Source: Mesorhizobium sp. PAMC28654
GTDB taxonomy: Bacteria; Pseudomonadota; Alphaproteobacteria; Rhizobiales; Rhizobiaceae
DNA: 64,000 bases
Assembly: GCF_020616515.1 (NCBI RefSeq)
Contig: NZ_CP085135.1
Coordinates: forward strand, 6,637,427-6,701,426
Direction of reading: 5' to 3'
Both the position numbers and the translations under genes were made by a program. Of the stretch, positions 1 to 7,230 are shown one piece after another. How positions within the stretch are numbered: position 1 is the stretch's first letter; each line of letters opens with the position of its first letter. Below the pieces are notes generated by a model that was given only the letters and a program-made list of their open reading frames with translations, did no database searches and was not told the origin of the DNA.

Positions 1-290
1 ATCTTGACCTCGATCGGGTTCTGACCCTCGCTGCTCCAGGCGCGATCCGACTTGCCGATCTCATAGACCAGGCCGACGGTTCGTGCCGTGCCCAGATTGA
101 TGGAAATCATCTTGCCGACCGTCCACAGGCCGGTGATCACGCCTTCAATGTCGTCGGCATAGGCGCTGATCGTGGCGCGCGCGCCGTCGCACTGCACGAC
201 ATTGCCGAGAACCCGCTTGTCGTTCTGCTCCGCGTCGCGGCGCTCTTGCGATGTCGGCTCTCCAATGGCGGCTTCGCGTTCAACAAACAT
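1..290 (-). CDS. HerA-like ATP-binding protein, N-terminal part (cut by window edge)
   Basis: The visible 96 residues run from ATG at 290 down to the window edge, so the gene is incomplete. They start MFVEREAAIGEPTSQERRD and continue with a short beta-rich stretch containing GNVVQCDGARATISAY, GLWTVGKMISI and TVGLVYEIGKSDRAW. This resembles the N-terminal HAS-barrel of HerA/DUF87-type ATPases found in rhizobia, which are ring ATPases that act on DNA or translocate substrates. The Walker motifs would lie beyond the edge and cannot be checked. A purine-rich AATGGGGAAAC precedes the start. The family call rests on general resemblance and could change once the rest of the gene is seen. Confidence 0.55.
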   Translation of the reverse strand, partial: MFVEREAAIGEPTSQERRDAEQNDKRVLGNVVQCDGARATISAYADDIEGVITGLWTVGKMISINLGTARTVGLVYEIGKSDRAWSSEGQNPIEVK

Positions 291-446
291 GGACAGGCTG
301 TTTCCCCATTTCCCCAAGCGGATCGACCCTAAAGGAACGGGGTTAAGGTGGGGTGAGGCTGGATGGTGTAGGAGGTCTTAAGGCATTCCCGACAATTCAA
401 TCGAACCTCTCTTTTCTCGGCGAGAAGAATTCGCTATATCGGATTT

Positions 447-1013
447 ATGGATGATATAGCGAACGATCTTTCCACGACCATCGGCAGGAGAATACATGCC
501 GAAAGAAGCATGCGTGACTGGTCATTGGCCGGGCTCGCCGAACGGTCCGGCGTGTCGAAAGCCATGCTCAGCACCATCGAACGGGGCAAGACGAGTCCGA
601 CGGCAGCACTTCTAGTGCGCATCGCGTCGGCTTTCGGCATGACGTTGTCCACGCTGATCGCGCGGGCGGAACTTCAGGGTGGCGGACTGCTTCGCGATGG
701 CGATCAGCCGATATGGCGCGACCCCGCCACCGGCTATGTCCGGCGCCATCTTTCGCCGGCCTCGGACATGCCGCTCGAACTGATCAGGGTCCAACTGCCG
801 GCGGGAGCCAAGGTCAATTTCCCCGCAGCGTCCTATGCCTTCATCAAGCAACAGATATGGCTGATGTCCGGACGGCTCGAATTCACCGAAGGCGATATCG
901 TGCACAGGCTCCAGCCCGGCGATTGTCTGGCGCTCGGCGCGCCGTCGGATTGCAGCTTCCATGCCCCCGGGCCGGACACCGCCGATTGTCTGGTCGCGCT
1001 GGTCAGGGGCTAG
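447..1013 (+). CDS. XRE-family regulator with C-terminal cupin domain
   Basis: A 188-residue cytoplasmic transcription regulator. Residues about 10-65 form a lambda-repressor-like helix-turn-helix (LAGLAERSGVSKAMLSTIER, then GKTSPT). Residues about 100-185 form a small beta-barrel cupin (INFPAASYAF-like strand, LQPGDCLALGAP). This architecture is typical of XRE-cupin regulators that sense small metabolites and usually repress nearby catabolic or resistance genes. The stop codon is three bases before the next gene and a GNAT gene follows, so all three may be co-transcribed. The ligand cannot be deduced from sequence. Confidence 0.9.
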   Translation: MDDIANDLSTTIGRRIHAERSMRDWSLAGLAERSGVSKAMLSTIERGKTSPTAALLVRIASAFGMTLSTLIARAELQGGGLLRDGDQPIWRDPATGYVRRHLSPASDMPLELIRVQLPAGAKVNFPAASYAFIKQQIWLMSGRLEFTEGDIVHRLQPGDCLALGAPSDCSFHAPGPDTADCLVALVRG

Positions 1014-1016
1014 GGG

Positions 1017-1325
1017 ATGGCACGAAGCCCGAAGCGCTCCCACAATGGTGGGCCACCGCTCGACGACTATAAGGGGCCGCCATGGGGCAAGGGAGACCCG
1101 TACATCTTCCTTGCCTGGCAAGCCGCGCACGCCAAGGCGTGGAAAGCGCCGAGCCACGAGGTCATGCTGCTGCGGATGGAAAAGGCCGAACGACTGGGTC
1201 TGACCTATGAGGAATACACGCTCGAGATCCTGGAACGCGGGCTGCATCTGCAGCCGAAGGACACCGATCGCATCGCCGCGATCAAGGCGGCACGAAAGCG
1301 AAGGCGGGTCAGCCGCCTGGACTGA
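1017..1325 (+). CDS. Small conserved protein with HNGGPPLDD motif
   Basis: A 102-residue basic protein starting MARSPKRSHNGGPPLDDYKG. The N-terminal HNGGPPLDD element is a recurrent tag of short uncharacterised proteins in Rhizobiales. The middle (about residues 33-75) is predicted helical and the end is strongly basic (KAARKRRRVSRLD), which would suit nucleic-acid or membrane-phosphate contact. There is no signal peptide or membrane segment. The start is three bases after the stop of the XRE-cupin gene, which suggests translational coupling. Function is unknown. Confidence 0.75.
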   Translation: MARSPKRSHNGGPPLDDYKGPPWGKGDPYIFLAWQAAHAKAWKAPSHEVMLLRMEKAERLGLTYEEYTLEILERGLHLQPKDTDRIAAIKAARKRRRVSRLD

Positions 1326-1381
1326 CGGCTGTGAGCCGGGCGCATGATCGCGACAACCATTTCAACCAAGGGACATCGTGC

Positions 1382-1906
1382 ATGGGGTCGATCGAAATCA
1401 AGGCACTGGCCGGCGCGGGGCGAGCGCGAGACCTGCTGGTCGACATTCTGATCGAGACGGTTGCCGCGGGCGGGTCGGTCAGCTTCATGCATCCGCTGGC
1501 GCGGGAGGCCGCCGAAGCCTTCTGGGAAAAGTCCCTCCAGGCCGCGGCGAGAGACGAAAGAGTGGTGCTGGGCGCGTGGGATGGTGACGCCTTGATCGGC
1601 ACCGTGACACTGCTGCTCGACTTTCCGCCCAACCAGCCGCACCGGGCCGAGATCGCCAAGCTGATGACATCAGTCGACCAACGGGGCAAGGGCGTGGCGA
1701 CCAGCCTGATGCGGGCGGCGGAGCGCCTCGCGGTCGAGAAGGGGCGCACGCTGCTGGTGCTGGATACCGCGGCAGAGGAAGGCGCTTCCGGCCTTTACGA
1801 AAAACTGGGCTTCACACTGACGGGCGAAATCCCCGACTATGCGCTGAAGCCGCATGGTGGGTTGACCGGTACGCTGATCTACTGGAAGCGCATCGGCCCT
1901 GCCTGA
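1382..1906 (+). CDS. GNAT-family N-acetyltransferase
   Basis: A 174-residue acetyltransferase. The acetyl-CoA pyrophosphate-binding motif A is visible as VDQRGKGVATSLMRAAE, with the usual Q/R-x-x-G-x-G/A core, followed by the beta5-alpha4 region LLVLDTAAEEGASGLYEKLGF. ATG at 1382 is preferred over the upstream in-frame start at 1331 because the extra residues are low-complexity and the GNAT fold begins at SIEIKALAG. The substrate is unknown. It may be co-regulated with the XRE-cupin gene upstream. Confidence 0.88.
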   Translation: MGSIEIKALAGAGRARDLLVDILIETVAAGGSVSFMHPLAREAAEAFWEKSLQAAARDERVVLGAWDGDALIGTVTLLLDFPPNQPHRAEIAKLMTSVDQRGKGVATSLMRAAERLAVEKGRTLLVLDTAAEEGASGLYEKLGFTLTGEIPDYALKPHGGLTGTLIYWKRIGPA

Positions 1907-1911
1907 TTGAT

Positions 1912-2799
1912 CTATGTCCTCACCGCGCTTGGGTGACGCGACAAAAGCCACTGACGAAAATCCTGTTCGGCGCGCGACAGTGGCGCCGCCGAAGGCCGGG
2001 TCAGGAAATGACCAAAACTGCTGGACAGTTCGAAGTCGGAAAGCGGCACCAGCGCCTTGCCGGCGAGAGCTGCGTCGATCAGGGGCCGGGAGCCCAGCAG
2101 GATGCCTGCGCCGGCCCTGGCCGCCTCCATGGCGGCGACAAAACTGTCGAAGCGATGCGAGCGCCTGGCATGTCCCGCCAATCCGGCGGCAGCGAACCAT
2201 TCCGCCCACATTTCACGCGCGCCGGCGACCAGAAGCAGGGGCAGGGAGGTCCAGTCGGCATCGTCAGCCAGAGCCGGGGCCGCGACCGGCACGAGCCGCT
2301 CGACGGTCAGCCTGTCGGCTTCTCGCCCGGGAAAGGAGCCGTTGCCGAAACGGATATCGAGCACCGAGCCCGGCTGGTCATAGTCGGTGGGCCGGTGGAT
2401 CGTCACCACATCGAGCTGGATCTGGGGCAACGCCTTCGCGAGATCGGGCAAGGCTGGGACCAGTACCAGCAAGGCAAAGGAGATCGGCACCCGGATGGTG
2501 ACGGTCTGGACGGCGCGAGGTTCGAACAATTCCGTGGTGCTGTTGCCGATGGTTGCGAAGGCCGACTGGATGTGCGGCAGATAGGCCGCCCCCTCCGGCG
2601 AGAGCACCACGCCGCGCGCCAGCCTTGAAAACAGCCGGGTTTTCAACCGCTCCTCGAGAAACCGGATGTGCTGGCTGACGGCCGCCTGCGTCAGGCCAAG
2701 CTCGCCCGCGGCAGCGGTGAAGTTGGACAGCCGCGCCGCCGCCTCGAAACTGCGCAGCCAGTCCAGCGGAGGCAAGGCATCAGGGGTTCTATAAGCCAT
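1912..2799 (-). CDS. LysR-family transcriptional regulator, divergent from tmpAB
   Basis: A 295-residue LysR regulator. Residues about 8-67 hold the winged helix-turn-helix ([20 protein letters not shown], then [16 protein letters not shown]). The rest is the periplasmic-binding-protein-like effector domain, of the GcvA/AmpR type by its spacing. The start [10 protein letters not shown] at 2799 is chosen because the eight extra upstream codons would run through the dyad at 2803-2835. The gene is divergent from tmpA-tmpB with a short shared promoter region, the usual layout for a LysR regulator and its target. It probably controls quaternary-ammonium phosphonate use. The effector is inferred only from neighbours. 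Confidence 0.9.
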   Translation of the reverse strand: MAYRTPDALPPLDWLRSFEAAARLSNFTAAAGELGLTQAAVSQHIRFLEERLKTRLFSRLARGVVLSPEGAAYLPHIQSAFATIGNSTTELFEPRAVQTVTIRVPISFALLVLVPALPDLAKALPQIQLDVVTIHRPTDYDQPGSVLDIRFGNGSFPGREADRLTVERLVPVAAPALADDADWTSLPLLLVAGAREMWAEWFAAAGLAGHARRSHRFDSFVAAMEAARAGAGILLGSRPLIDAALAGKALVPLSDFELSSSFGHFLTRPSAAPLSRAEQDFRQWLLSRHPSAVRT

Positions 2800-2802
2800 T
2801 AG

Positions 2803-2835
2803 AATTATCGCCCCATTGGCCAAAAAATGATAATT
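2803..2835. promoter_or_regulatory. Dyad in the LysR-tmpA intergenic region, candidate LysR operator
   Basis: AATTATC at 2803-2809 and its exact inverse GATAATT at 2829-2835 are separated by 19 bases. The dyad lies between the divergent LysR start (2799) and the tmpA start. LysR regulators typically bind AT-rich interrupted dyads in such positions. Confidence 0.5.
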
Positions 2836-2915
2836 TGAGTTATGCCTTGGGAAGCGTCAGCATGCAATGGAAACCCATGGACCGGACCATGGGTGCAAGG
2901 CACAGGACCTCATCC

Positions 2916-4067
2916 ATGTTGACCCACGCGCTTATCGGCGACGAAGGAAGAACAATCGAACTTGGCTGGGAGGACGGGGCACGCACCCGTTTCCATGCCA
3001 TGTGGCTGCGCGACAATGCGCTGGACGACAAGACACGCAGCGCCGGCAATGGCCAGCGCCTGATCACCATCCTCGACATCCCGGCCGATACACGCATCGG
3101 CGCCGCTTCGGTCAAGGGCGGCGCGCTGGAGGTCAGCTTCGCGCCGGAAGGCAAGACAGTCAGCTTTCCCGCGCAATGGCTGAGCGCCAACGCCTATGAT
3201 CGCGACGCGGCCCGCCAACCCGGCTGGACGGGCGATGAGATTCAGCGGTGGACCAAGGCGACGATGCAGAATTTCGTGCCGCGCGCCGGTTATGCGGAAG
3301 CCAGCCGCGACCGCAACGTCCTGCGCGAATGGCTGTCGGCAGTGCGGTCCTATGGCTTCGCGGTGATGGACGGCCTGCCCACTGAATCCGGTTCGCTGTG
3401 CAAGGTGTCCGACCTGTTCGGCTATGTCAGGGAGACCAATTACGGCCGCTGGTTCGAAGTGCGCGCCGAGGTCAATCCAAGCAATCTCGCCTACACCAAT
3501 CTCGGCCTCCAGGCGCATACCGACAATCCATACCGCGATCCGGTGCCGACGCTGCAAATCCTATCGTGCATCGAGAATACGGTGGATGGCGGCGAGTCCA
3601 GCGTCGTCGACGGTTTTGCCGTCGCGGCGGCCTTGCAGGCCGAAAACCCGGAAGGTTTCAGGCTCTTGAGTTCATGCCCGGCGCGTTTTGAATATGCCGG
3701 CTCGTCCGGCGTTCGGCTGCAGTCGAAACGTCCGATGATCGAACTCGGTCCGGATGGCGAACTGATCTGCATCCGCTTCAACAACCGTTCGCTGGCGCCC
3801 ACGGTCGACGTGCCGTTCTCCGACATGGATGCCTACTACAGGGCCTATCGCCGCTTCGCCGAACTGATCGAGGATCCGTCCTTCGAAGTGACGTTCAAGC
3901 TTGAGCCGGGCCAGGCCTTCATTGTCGACAACACCCGAGTCATGCATGCCCGCAAGGCGTTTTCCGGCACCGGCAAGCGCTGGCTGCAGGGCTGCTACGC
4001 CGACAAGGACGGCCTGCTCTCGACGCTTGCCGCGATCGAACACGGTTTCAAGGAGGCGGCGGAATGA
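2916..4067 (+). CDS. tmpA: 2-trimethylaminoethylphosphonate dioxygenase (TmpA-like)
   Basis: A 383-residue Fe(II)/2-oxoglutarate dioxygenase of the gamma-butyrobetaine hydroxylase family. An N-terminal DUF971-like region ([20 protein letters not shown]) precedes the jelly-roll oxygenase domain. Iron ligands are H201 and D203 ([11 protein letters not shown]) and H344 ([10 protein letters not shown]). The usual N-terminal zinc cysteines after WLRDN are absent (ALDDKTRS instead). With an HD-oxygenase gene immediately downstream the pair matches TmpA-TmpB: TmpA hydroxylates C1 of 2-trimethylaminoethylphosphonate. ATG at 2916 has AGGACC upstream; ATG at 2862 or TTG at 2835 are possible. Gamma-butyrobetaine hydroxylase is the alternative call, but the neighbour argues for TmpA. 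Confidence 0.82.
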   Translation: MLTHALIGDEGRTIELGWEDGARTRFHAMWLRDNALDDKTRSAGNGQRLITILDIPADTRIGAASVKGGALEVSFAPEGKTVSFPAQWLSANAYDRDAARQPGWTGDEIQRWTKATMQNFVPRAGYAEASRDRNVLREWLSAVRSYGFAVMDGLPTESGSLCKVSDLFGYVRETNYGRWFEVRAEVNPSNLAYTNLGLQAHTDNPYRDPVPTLQILSCIENTVDGGESSVVDGFAVAAALQAENPEGFRLLSSCPARFEYAGSSGVRLQSKRPMIELGPDGELICIRFNNRSLAPTVDVPFSDMDAYYRAYRRFAELIEDPSFEVTFKLEPGQAFIVDNTRVMHARKAFSGTGKRWLQGCYADKDGLLSTLAAIEHGFKEAAE

Positions 4068-4654
4068 GCGGCCAGGATCTGAACGCGGGCAATATCGTCG
4101 AATTCATCGCCGATATTTTCGAGAGGCGTGGTGCGGAATCCTATCTCGGCGAGCCGGTCACCATGTCCGAGCACATGCTGCAGGGCGCATGGCTGGCCGA
4201 GCAGGACAGCGCGCCGGAAGAACTGGTGGCGGCGGCATTGCTGCACGACATCGGTCACTACACCAGTGAGTTCGGCACCTATTCGCCCGACGATGTCGAG
4301 GATAAGCACCATGACGAAGCCGGTGGCGAAGTGCTGGCGCCATTCTTTCCGCCGGTGATCGTCGAATGCGTCAGGCTGCATGTATCGGCCAAGCGCTATC
4401 TGTGTGCCACCGATCCGACCTATTTCGGCAAGCTGTCGCAAGCGTCGGTCCACACGCTGTCGCTGCAGGGCGGCCCCATGAATGCCGACGAAGTGGCCGA
4501 GTTCCGCAAGAACCCCTTCCACGAGGAAGCCGTGCGGGTCCGCATCTGGGACGAGGGCGGCAAGATCGCCGACATGAAGACGCGCACGTTTCGCGACTAC
4601 GTACCGTTGCTGGAACGTGTGGTGGAACGGTTCGCGGCCGACAAAGCAGCATAG
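4064..4654 (+). CDS. tmpB: HD-domain mixed-valent di-iron phosphonate oxygenase (TmpB/PhnZ-like)
   Basis: A 196-residue HD-fold protein of the phosphonate-operon HDIG family. Likely metal ligands are H37 (SEHML), H61-D62 (LLHDIG), the KHHD cluster at 81-84, H106 (RLHV) and the D of RIWDE near residue 163. Y27 and E30 (ESYLGEP) have the Y-x-x-E spacing of the PhnZ substrate-sensing pair. Known members cleave the C-P bond of 1-hydroxy-phosphonates with O2. TmpB turns the TmpA product into glycine betaine and phosphate. The start overlaps the tmpA stop by four bases (ATGA), so the two are translationally coupled. Confidence 0.85.
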   Translation: MSGQDLNAGNIVEFIADIFERRGAESYLGEPVTMSEHMLQGAWLAEQDSAPEELVAAALLHDIGHYTSEFGTYSPDDVEDKHHDEAGGEVLAPFFPPVIVECVRLHVSAKRYLCATDPTYFGKLSQASVHTLSLQGGPMNADEVAEFRKNPFHEEAVRVRIWDEGGKIADMKTRTFRDYVPLLERVVERFAADKAA

Positions 4655-4687
4655 CCACTCGCAACCAAAACCGGGAGGGAACAGCCC

Positions 4688-4885
4688 ATGTGTTTCTGCT
4701 TTGACGGCGAAAGCGCGGTGGCTGCCTACCGACCGGACGGGTGCCGGGAGCGCCTGCCTGCCGTACGTGGCTTCGCCTCGCCGCTAAACGCGTCCGCCGG
4801 CGCGCTCTTCCAGCCCGGCGCCAAGCGCTCATCCGAGCAAGGCGACGGAGAGCACAGCCGTCGCCTTGCCGTTGTGCTTGGTTGA
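4688..4885 (+). CDS. Possible small ORF downstream of tmpB
   Basis: A 65-residue frame starting MCFCFDGESAVAAYRPDGC, preceded by a good ribosome binding site (GGGAGGGAACAGCCC before ATG). The composition is low-complexity after about residue 20 and the frame runs through a perfect 11-bp hairpin (4838-4868), which argues against a functional product. It could be a degraded gene start or a short peptide. No family is recognised. Confidence 0.25.
   Translation: MCFCFDGESAVAAYRPDGCRERLPAVRGFASPLNASAGALFQPGAKRSSEQGDGEHSRRLAVVLG
4838..4868 (+). terminator. Stem-loop after tmpAB
   Basis: CAAGGCGACGG and CCGTCGCCTTG form a perfect 11-bp stem around a 9-base loop. There is no long T run, only GCCGTTGTGCTTGG after it. 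It probably ends or protects the tmpAB transcript. Confidence 0.5.
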
Positions 4886-4891
4886 ATGTGT

Positions 4892-4914
4892 TGGCCGCGC
4901 GCAGGAGGCGGCCA
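4892..4914. terminator. Stem-loop between convergent tmpAB and flavin monooxygenase genes
   Basis: TGGCCGC and GCGGCCA form a 7-bp stem around a 9-base loop. It sits ten bases beyond the stop of the minus-strand monooxygenase gene and could serve both directions. Confidence 0.45.
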
Positions 4915-4923
4915 TTTAGCGGA

Positions 4924-6726
4924 CTATCCTTTGTGGTGGACTTTCTGCAGCCCGTAGACCGGTGTCGGCAGGCCTGCTTGCCGAGCCTTCAACTGCAGTG
5001 ACAGGAACTGCGAATAGTGGCGCGACTGGTGCAGATTGCCGCCGTGGAACCACAGCGCCTCCTGCTGCGTCGGCTTCCACATGTTGCGCAATTCGCCTTC
5101 CCATGGGCCGGGATCCTTGGTGGTATTCGAGCCGAGGCCCCAGCATTTGCCAACCTTGTCGGCGACGTCCCTGGAGATAAGGTCGGCTGCCCAGCCGTTC
5201 ATCGAGCCGTAGCCGGTGGCGTACACGATGACGTCGGCCGGCAGTTCGGTACCGTCGCTGAGCAGGACCGAATGTTCCTTGATCTCGGTCACGTCGACGC
5301 CGCTCTTCAGCTTGATTGCGCCGTCGATGACAAGCTGCGAGGCGCCGATGTCGATGTAATAGCCGGAACCGCGCCGCAGATACTTCATGAAAAGGCCTGA
5401 ACCGTCGTCGCCCCAGTCGAGCATGAAGCCGGCCTTTTCCAGACCCGTGTAGAATTCTGCATCGCGTTTCTTCATCTCGGCGTATGCCGGGATCTGGAAT
5501 TCGTGCAGGATCTTGTAGGGCAGGGAGGCAAAGACGAGATCCGCCTTGGCCGTTGTCATGCCGCTCTGAACCGCCTGTTCCGAGTAGAGCGAGCCCAGCC
5601 CGATTTCCATCAGCGTATCGGATTTTACGATATGCGTCGTCGAGCGCTGCACCATGGTGACATCGACGCCTGCCTCCCAAAGTGCCGCGGCTATGTCGTG
5701 CGCGGAGTTGTTCGAGCCGATGACGATGACCTTCTTGCCGACATAGGCGTCGGGACCGGGATGTTTCGAAGAGTGGTGCTGGTCGCCCTCGAAGTTTTCC
5801 ATGCCTTTGAATTTCGGAACATTGGCCTTGCCGGACTGTCCCGTAGCCAGAACGAGCTGCTTCGGCTTGAGCGTGATGTCCTTGCCGTCGCGGTGGACGA
5901 CGACGGTCCATTCCTTCGTCTTGTCGTCATAGGAGGCGCTCTTGGCCTCGGTCGAGGACCAGTAGTTCAGCTCCATGACCTTGGTGTACATTTCCAGCCA
6001 GTCGCCGATCTTGTCCTTGGGCGAGAAGACCGGCCAGTTCTTGGGGAAGTCGATATAGGGCAGATGGTCGTACCAGACCGGGTCGTGCAGGCAGAGCGAC
6101 TTGTATCGCTTGCGCCAGCTGTCGCCGGCACGTTCATTCTTCTCGACGATGATGGTGGGCACACCGAGTTGCCGCAGCCTTGCGCCGAGCGCGATGCCGC
6201 CCTGGCCGCCGCCGATGATCACGGTGTAGGGCTGGGTCTTGAAACCCAGTTCGGCGGCTTCCTTCTCGCGCTCCTCCTTCCAGGTCGGGCGGTTCTTGCC
6301 GGAGCCATGCTTGGCGCCCATCGGCCGCGCGAAGCCGGCCGGTTCTTCATGGCCCTTTAGCTCGGCCATGGTGGTCAGCAGCGTCCAGATCTTGCCGTCC
6401 TTCAGCCTGATATGGCCGAAGCCGCGCGCAACCTCCGTCTCGAAGCTGATCCAGCCTTCGATCAGCCCACCGTCCTCGGAGGCGTCCTCGCCCTTGGCGA
6501 TGGCAAAGTGCGAGGGCTTCGTCTTGGCCAACTGGCTCTTCAGCATGTCGCGGACCTGGTCGCGGCCCTCCATGGTCTTGATGTTCCAGGTAAAGGTGAC
6601 GAGGTCGCGCCAGTAGCAGTCCTCCTGGAAACAGCCGACCGCCTTCTCTATGTCTCCGCCGGCAAGGGCGCCGCCGAATGTATCGAGAAGGTCGGACAGT
6701 TTCTTGTTGGGGGCCTTGTCGAGCAT
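4924..6726 (-). CDS. NTF2/SnoaL-like domain fused to a flavin-containing monooxygenase
   Basis: A 600-residue two-domain oxidoreductase. Residues about 10-130 are an NTF2-like cone (DTFGGALAGGDIEKAVGCF, DCYWRDLVTFTWN). Residues about 168-590 are a class B flavoprotein monooxygenase: FAD-binding GGGQGGIALGARLRQLG, the FMO-like FEGDQHHSSKHPGP stretch, NAD(P)H-binding VIGSNNSAHDIAAAL, and the late ATGYGSM motif. Such enzymes insert oxygen at N, S or carbonyl carbons with NADPH. The fused NTF2 domain probably shapes substrate access or dimerisation. The gene stands alone on the minus strand, convergent with tmpAB. The substrate is unknown. Confidence 0.88.
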   Translation of the reverse strand: MLDKAPNKKLSDLLDTFGGALAGGDIEKAVGCFQEDCYWRDLVTFTWNIKTMEGRDQVRDMLKSQLAKTKPSHFAIAKGEDASEDGGLIEGWISFETEVARGFGHIRLKDGKIWTLLTTMAELKGHEEPAGFARPMGAKHGSGKNRPTWKEEREKEAAELGFKTQPYTVIIGGGQGGIALGARLRQLGVPTIIVEKNERAGDSWRKRYKSLCLHDPVWYDHLPYIDFPKNWPVFSPKDKIGDWLEMYTKVMELNYWSSTEAKSASYDDKTKEWTVVVHRDGKDITLKPKQLVLATGQSGKANVPKFKGMENFEGDQHHSSKHPGPDAYVGKKVIVIGSNNSAHDIAAALWEAGVDVTMVQRSTTHIVKSDTLMEIGLGSLYSEQAVQSGMTTAKADLVFASLPYKILHEFQIPAYAEMKKRDAEFYTGLEKAGFMLDWGDDGSGLFMKYLRRGSGYYIDIGASQLVIDGAIKLKSGVDVTEIKEHSVLLSDGTELPADVIVYATGYGSMNGWAADLISRDVADKVGKCWGLGSNTTKDPGPWEGELRNMWKPTQQEALWFHGGNLHQSRHYSQFLSLQLKARQAGLPTPVYGLQKVHHKG

Positions 6727-7022
6727 CAGGTTTCCTCCCGTGAAATCCAGATCGTCGTGATTGCTCCGCCGGACTTGCCAGCCGGACGATCAAGTATCGG
6801 CAGAGATGGCGGCCTTCGTCACGCCCCACCATAGTTTCGCGTGGTTTCAATGGTTTATCTGAAAAACACGGTCTCGGGCCAGTTTGGGGGCACCCGCACC
6901 GGGGATGATGAGAGTTACGTTCCTGCTTCAAAAACGTCGAGGCGCTGCGGCGTCCGTCGCCCAATCGTGGTGGCCGCTCGCCGCGTCATGAAGCGCCTTC
7001 ATTGCCGGCGCGATTTTTCCCG

Positions 7023-7050
7023 TTGACAGGCTGCCTTTCCCGCCCTTAGT
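7023..7050 (+). promoter_or_regulatory. Promoter of the ilvB leader transcript
   Basis: A consensus -35 TTGACA lies at 7023-7028, with a weak -10 (CTTAGT, 7045-7050) 16 bases downstream. Transcription would start near 7057-7061, at or just before the leader ATG at 7061. Confidence 0.6.
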
Positions 7051-7060
7051 GTCCGCGACC

Positions 7061-7111
7061 ATGAAGAAGGCACTCATTCTCGTAGGAAGGCGCGTGGGCA
7101 AGGCGGTGTAA
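7061..7111 (+). CDS. Branched-chain amino acid leader peptide of the ilvB attenuator
   Basis: A 16-codon ORF, MKKALILVGRRVGKAV, followed by TAA. Six of its residues are Leu, Ile or Val, the end products of the downstream pathway, as in known ilv attenuators. The stop codon overlaps a GGCGGT-GTA-ACCGCC hairpin (7102-7116), and 34 bases later comes a terminator with six T residues. No Shine-Dalgarno is visible. The predicted transcription start is almost at the ATG, so the peptide may be translated leaderless, as reported for the trp leader of Sinorhizobium. Ribosome stalling at scarce charged tRNAs would favour read-through into ilvB. Confidence 0.8.
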   Translation: MKKALILVGRRVGKAV

Positions 7112-7145
7112 CCGCCAGGCGAAAACCTCCCATGCGCAACACACA

Positions 7146-7167
7146 GGCTCCCTCGGGGGCCTTTTTT
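7146..7167 (+). terminator. Attenuator terminator before ilvB
   Basis: GGCTCC and GGGGCC pair around a CTCG loop, followed directly by six T residues. The gene start at 7231 lies 64 bases downstream, so this is a conditional terminator rather than an operon end. Confidence 0.82.
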
Positions 7168-7230
7168 ATTGCCCAAAACACGACTAAACGACCAGCAACG
7201 CCCAAATGGCGACAGTACGGGACCAGACCG

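Noticed and set aside
7132..7230. Upstream extension of ilvB to ATG 7132
   Set aside because: The added codons run through the attenuator terminator and have no similarity to acetolactate synthases.
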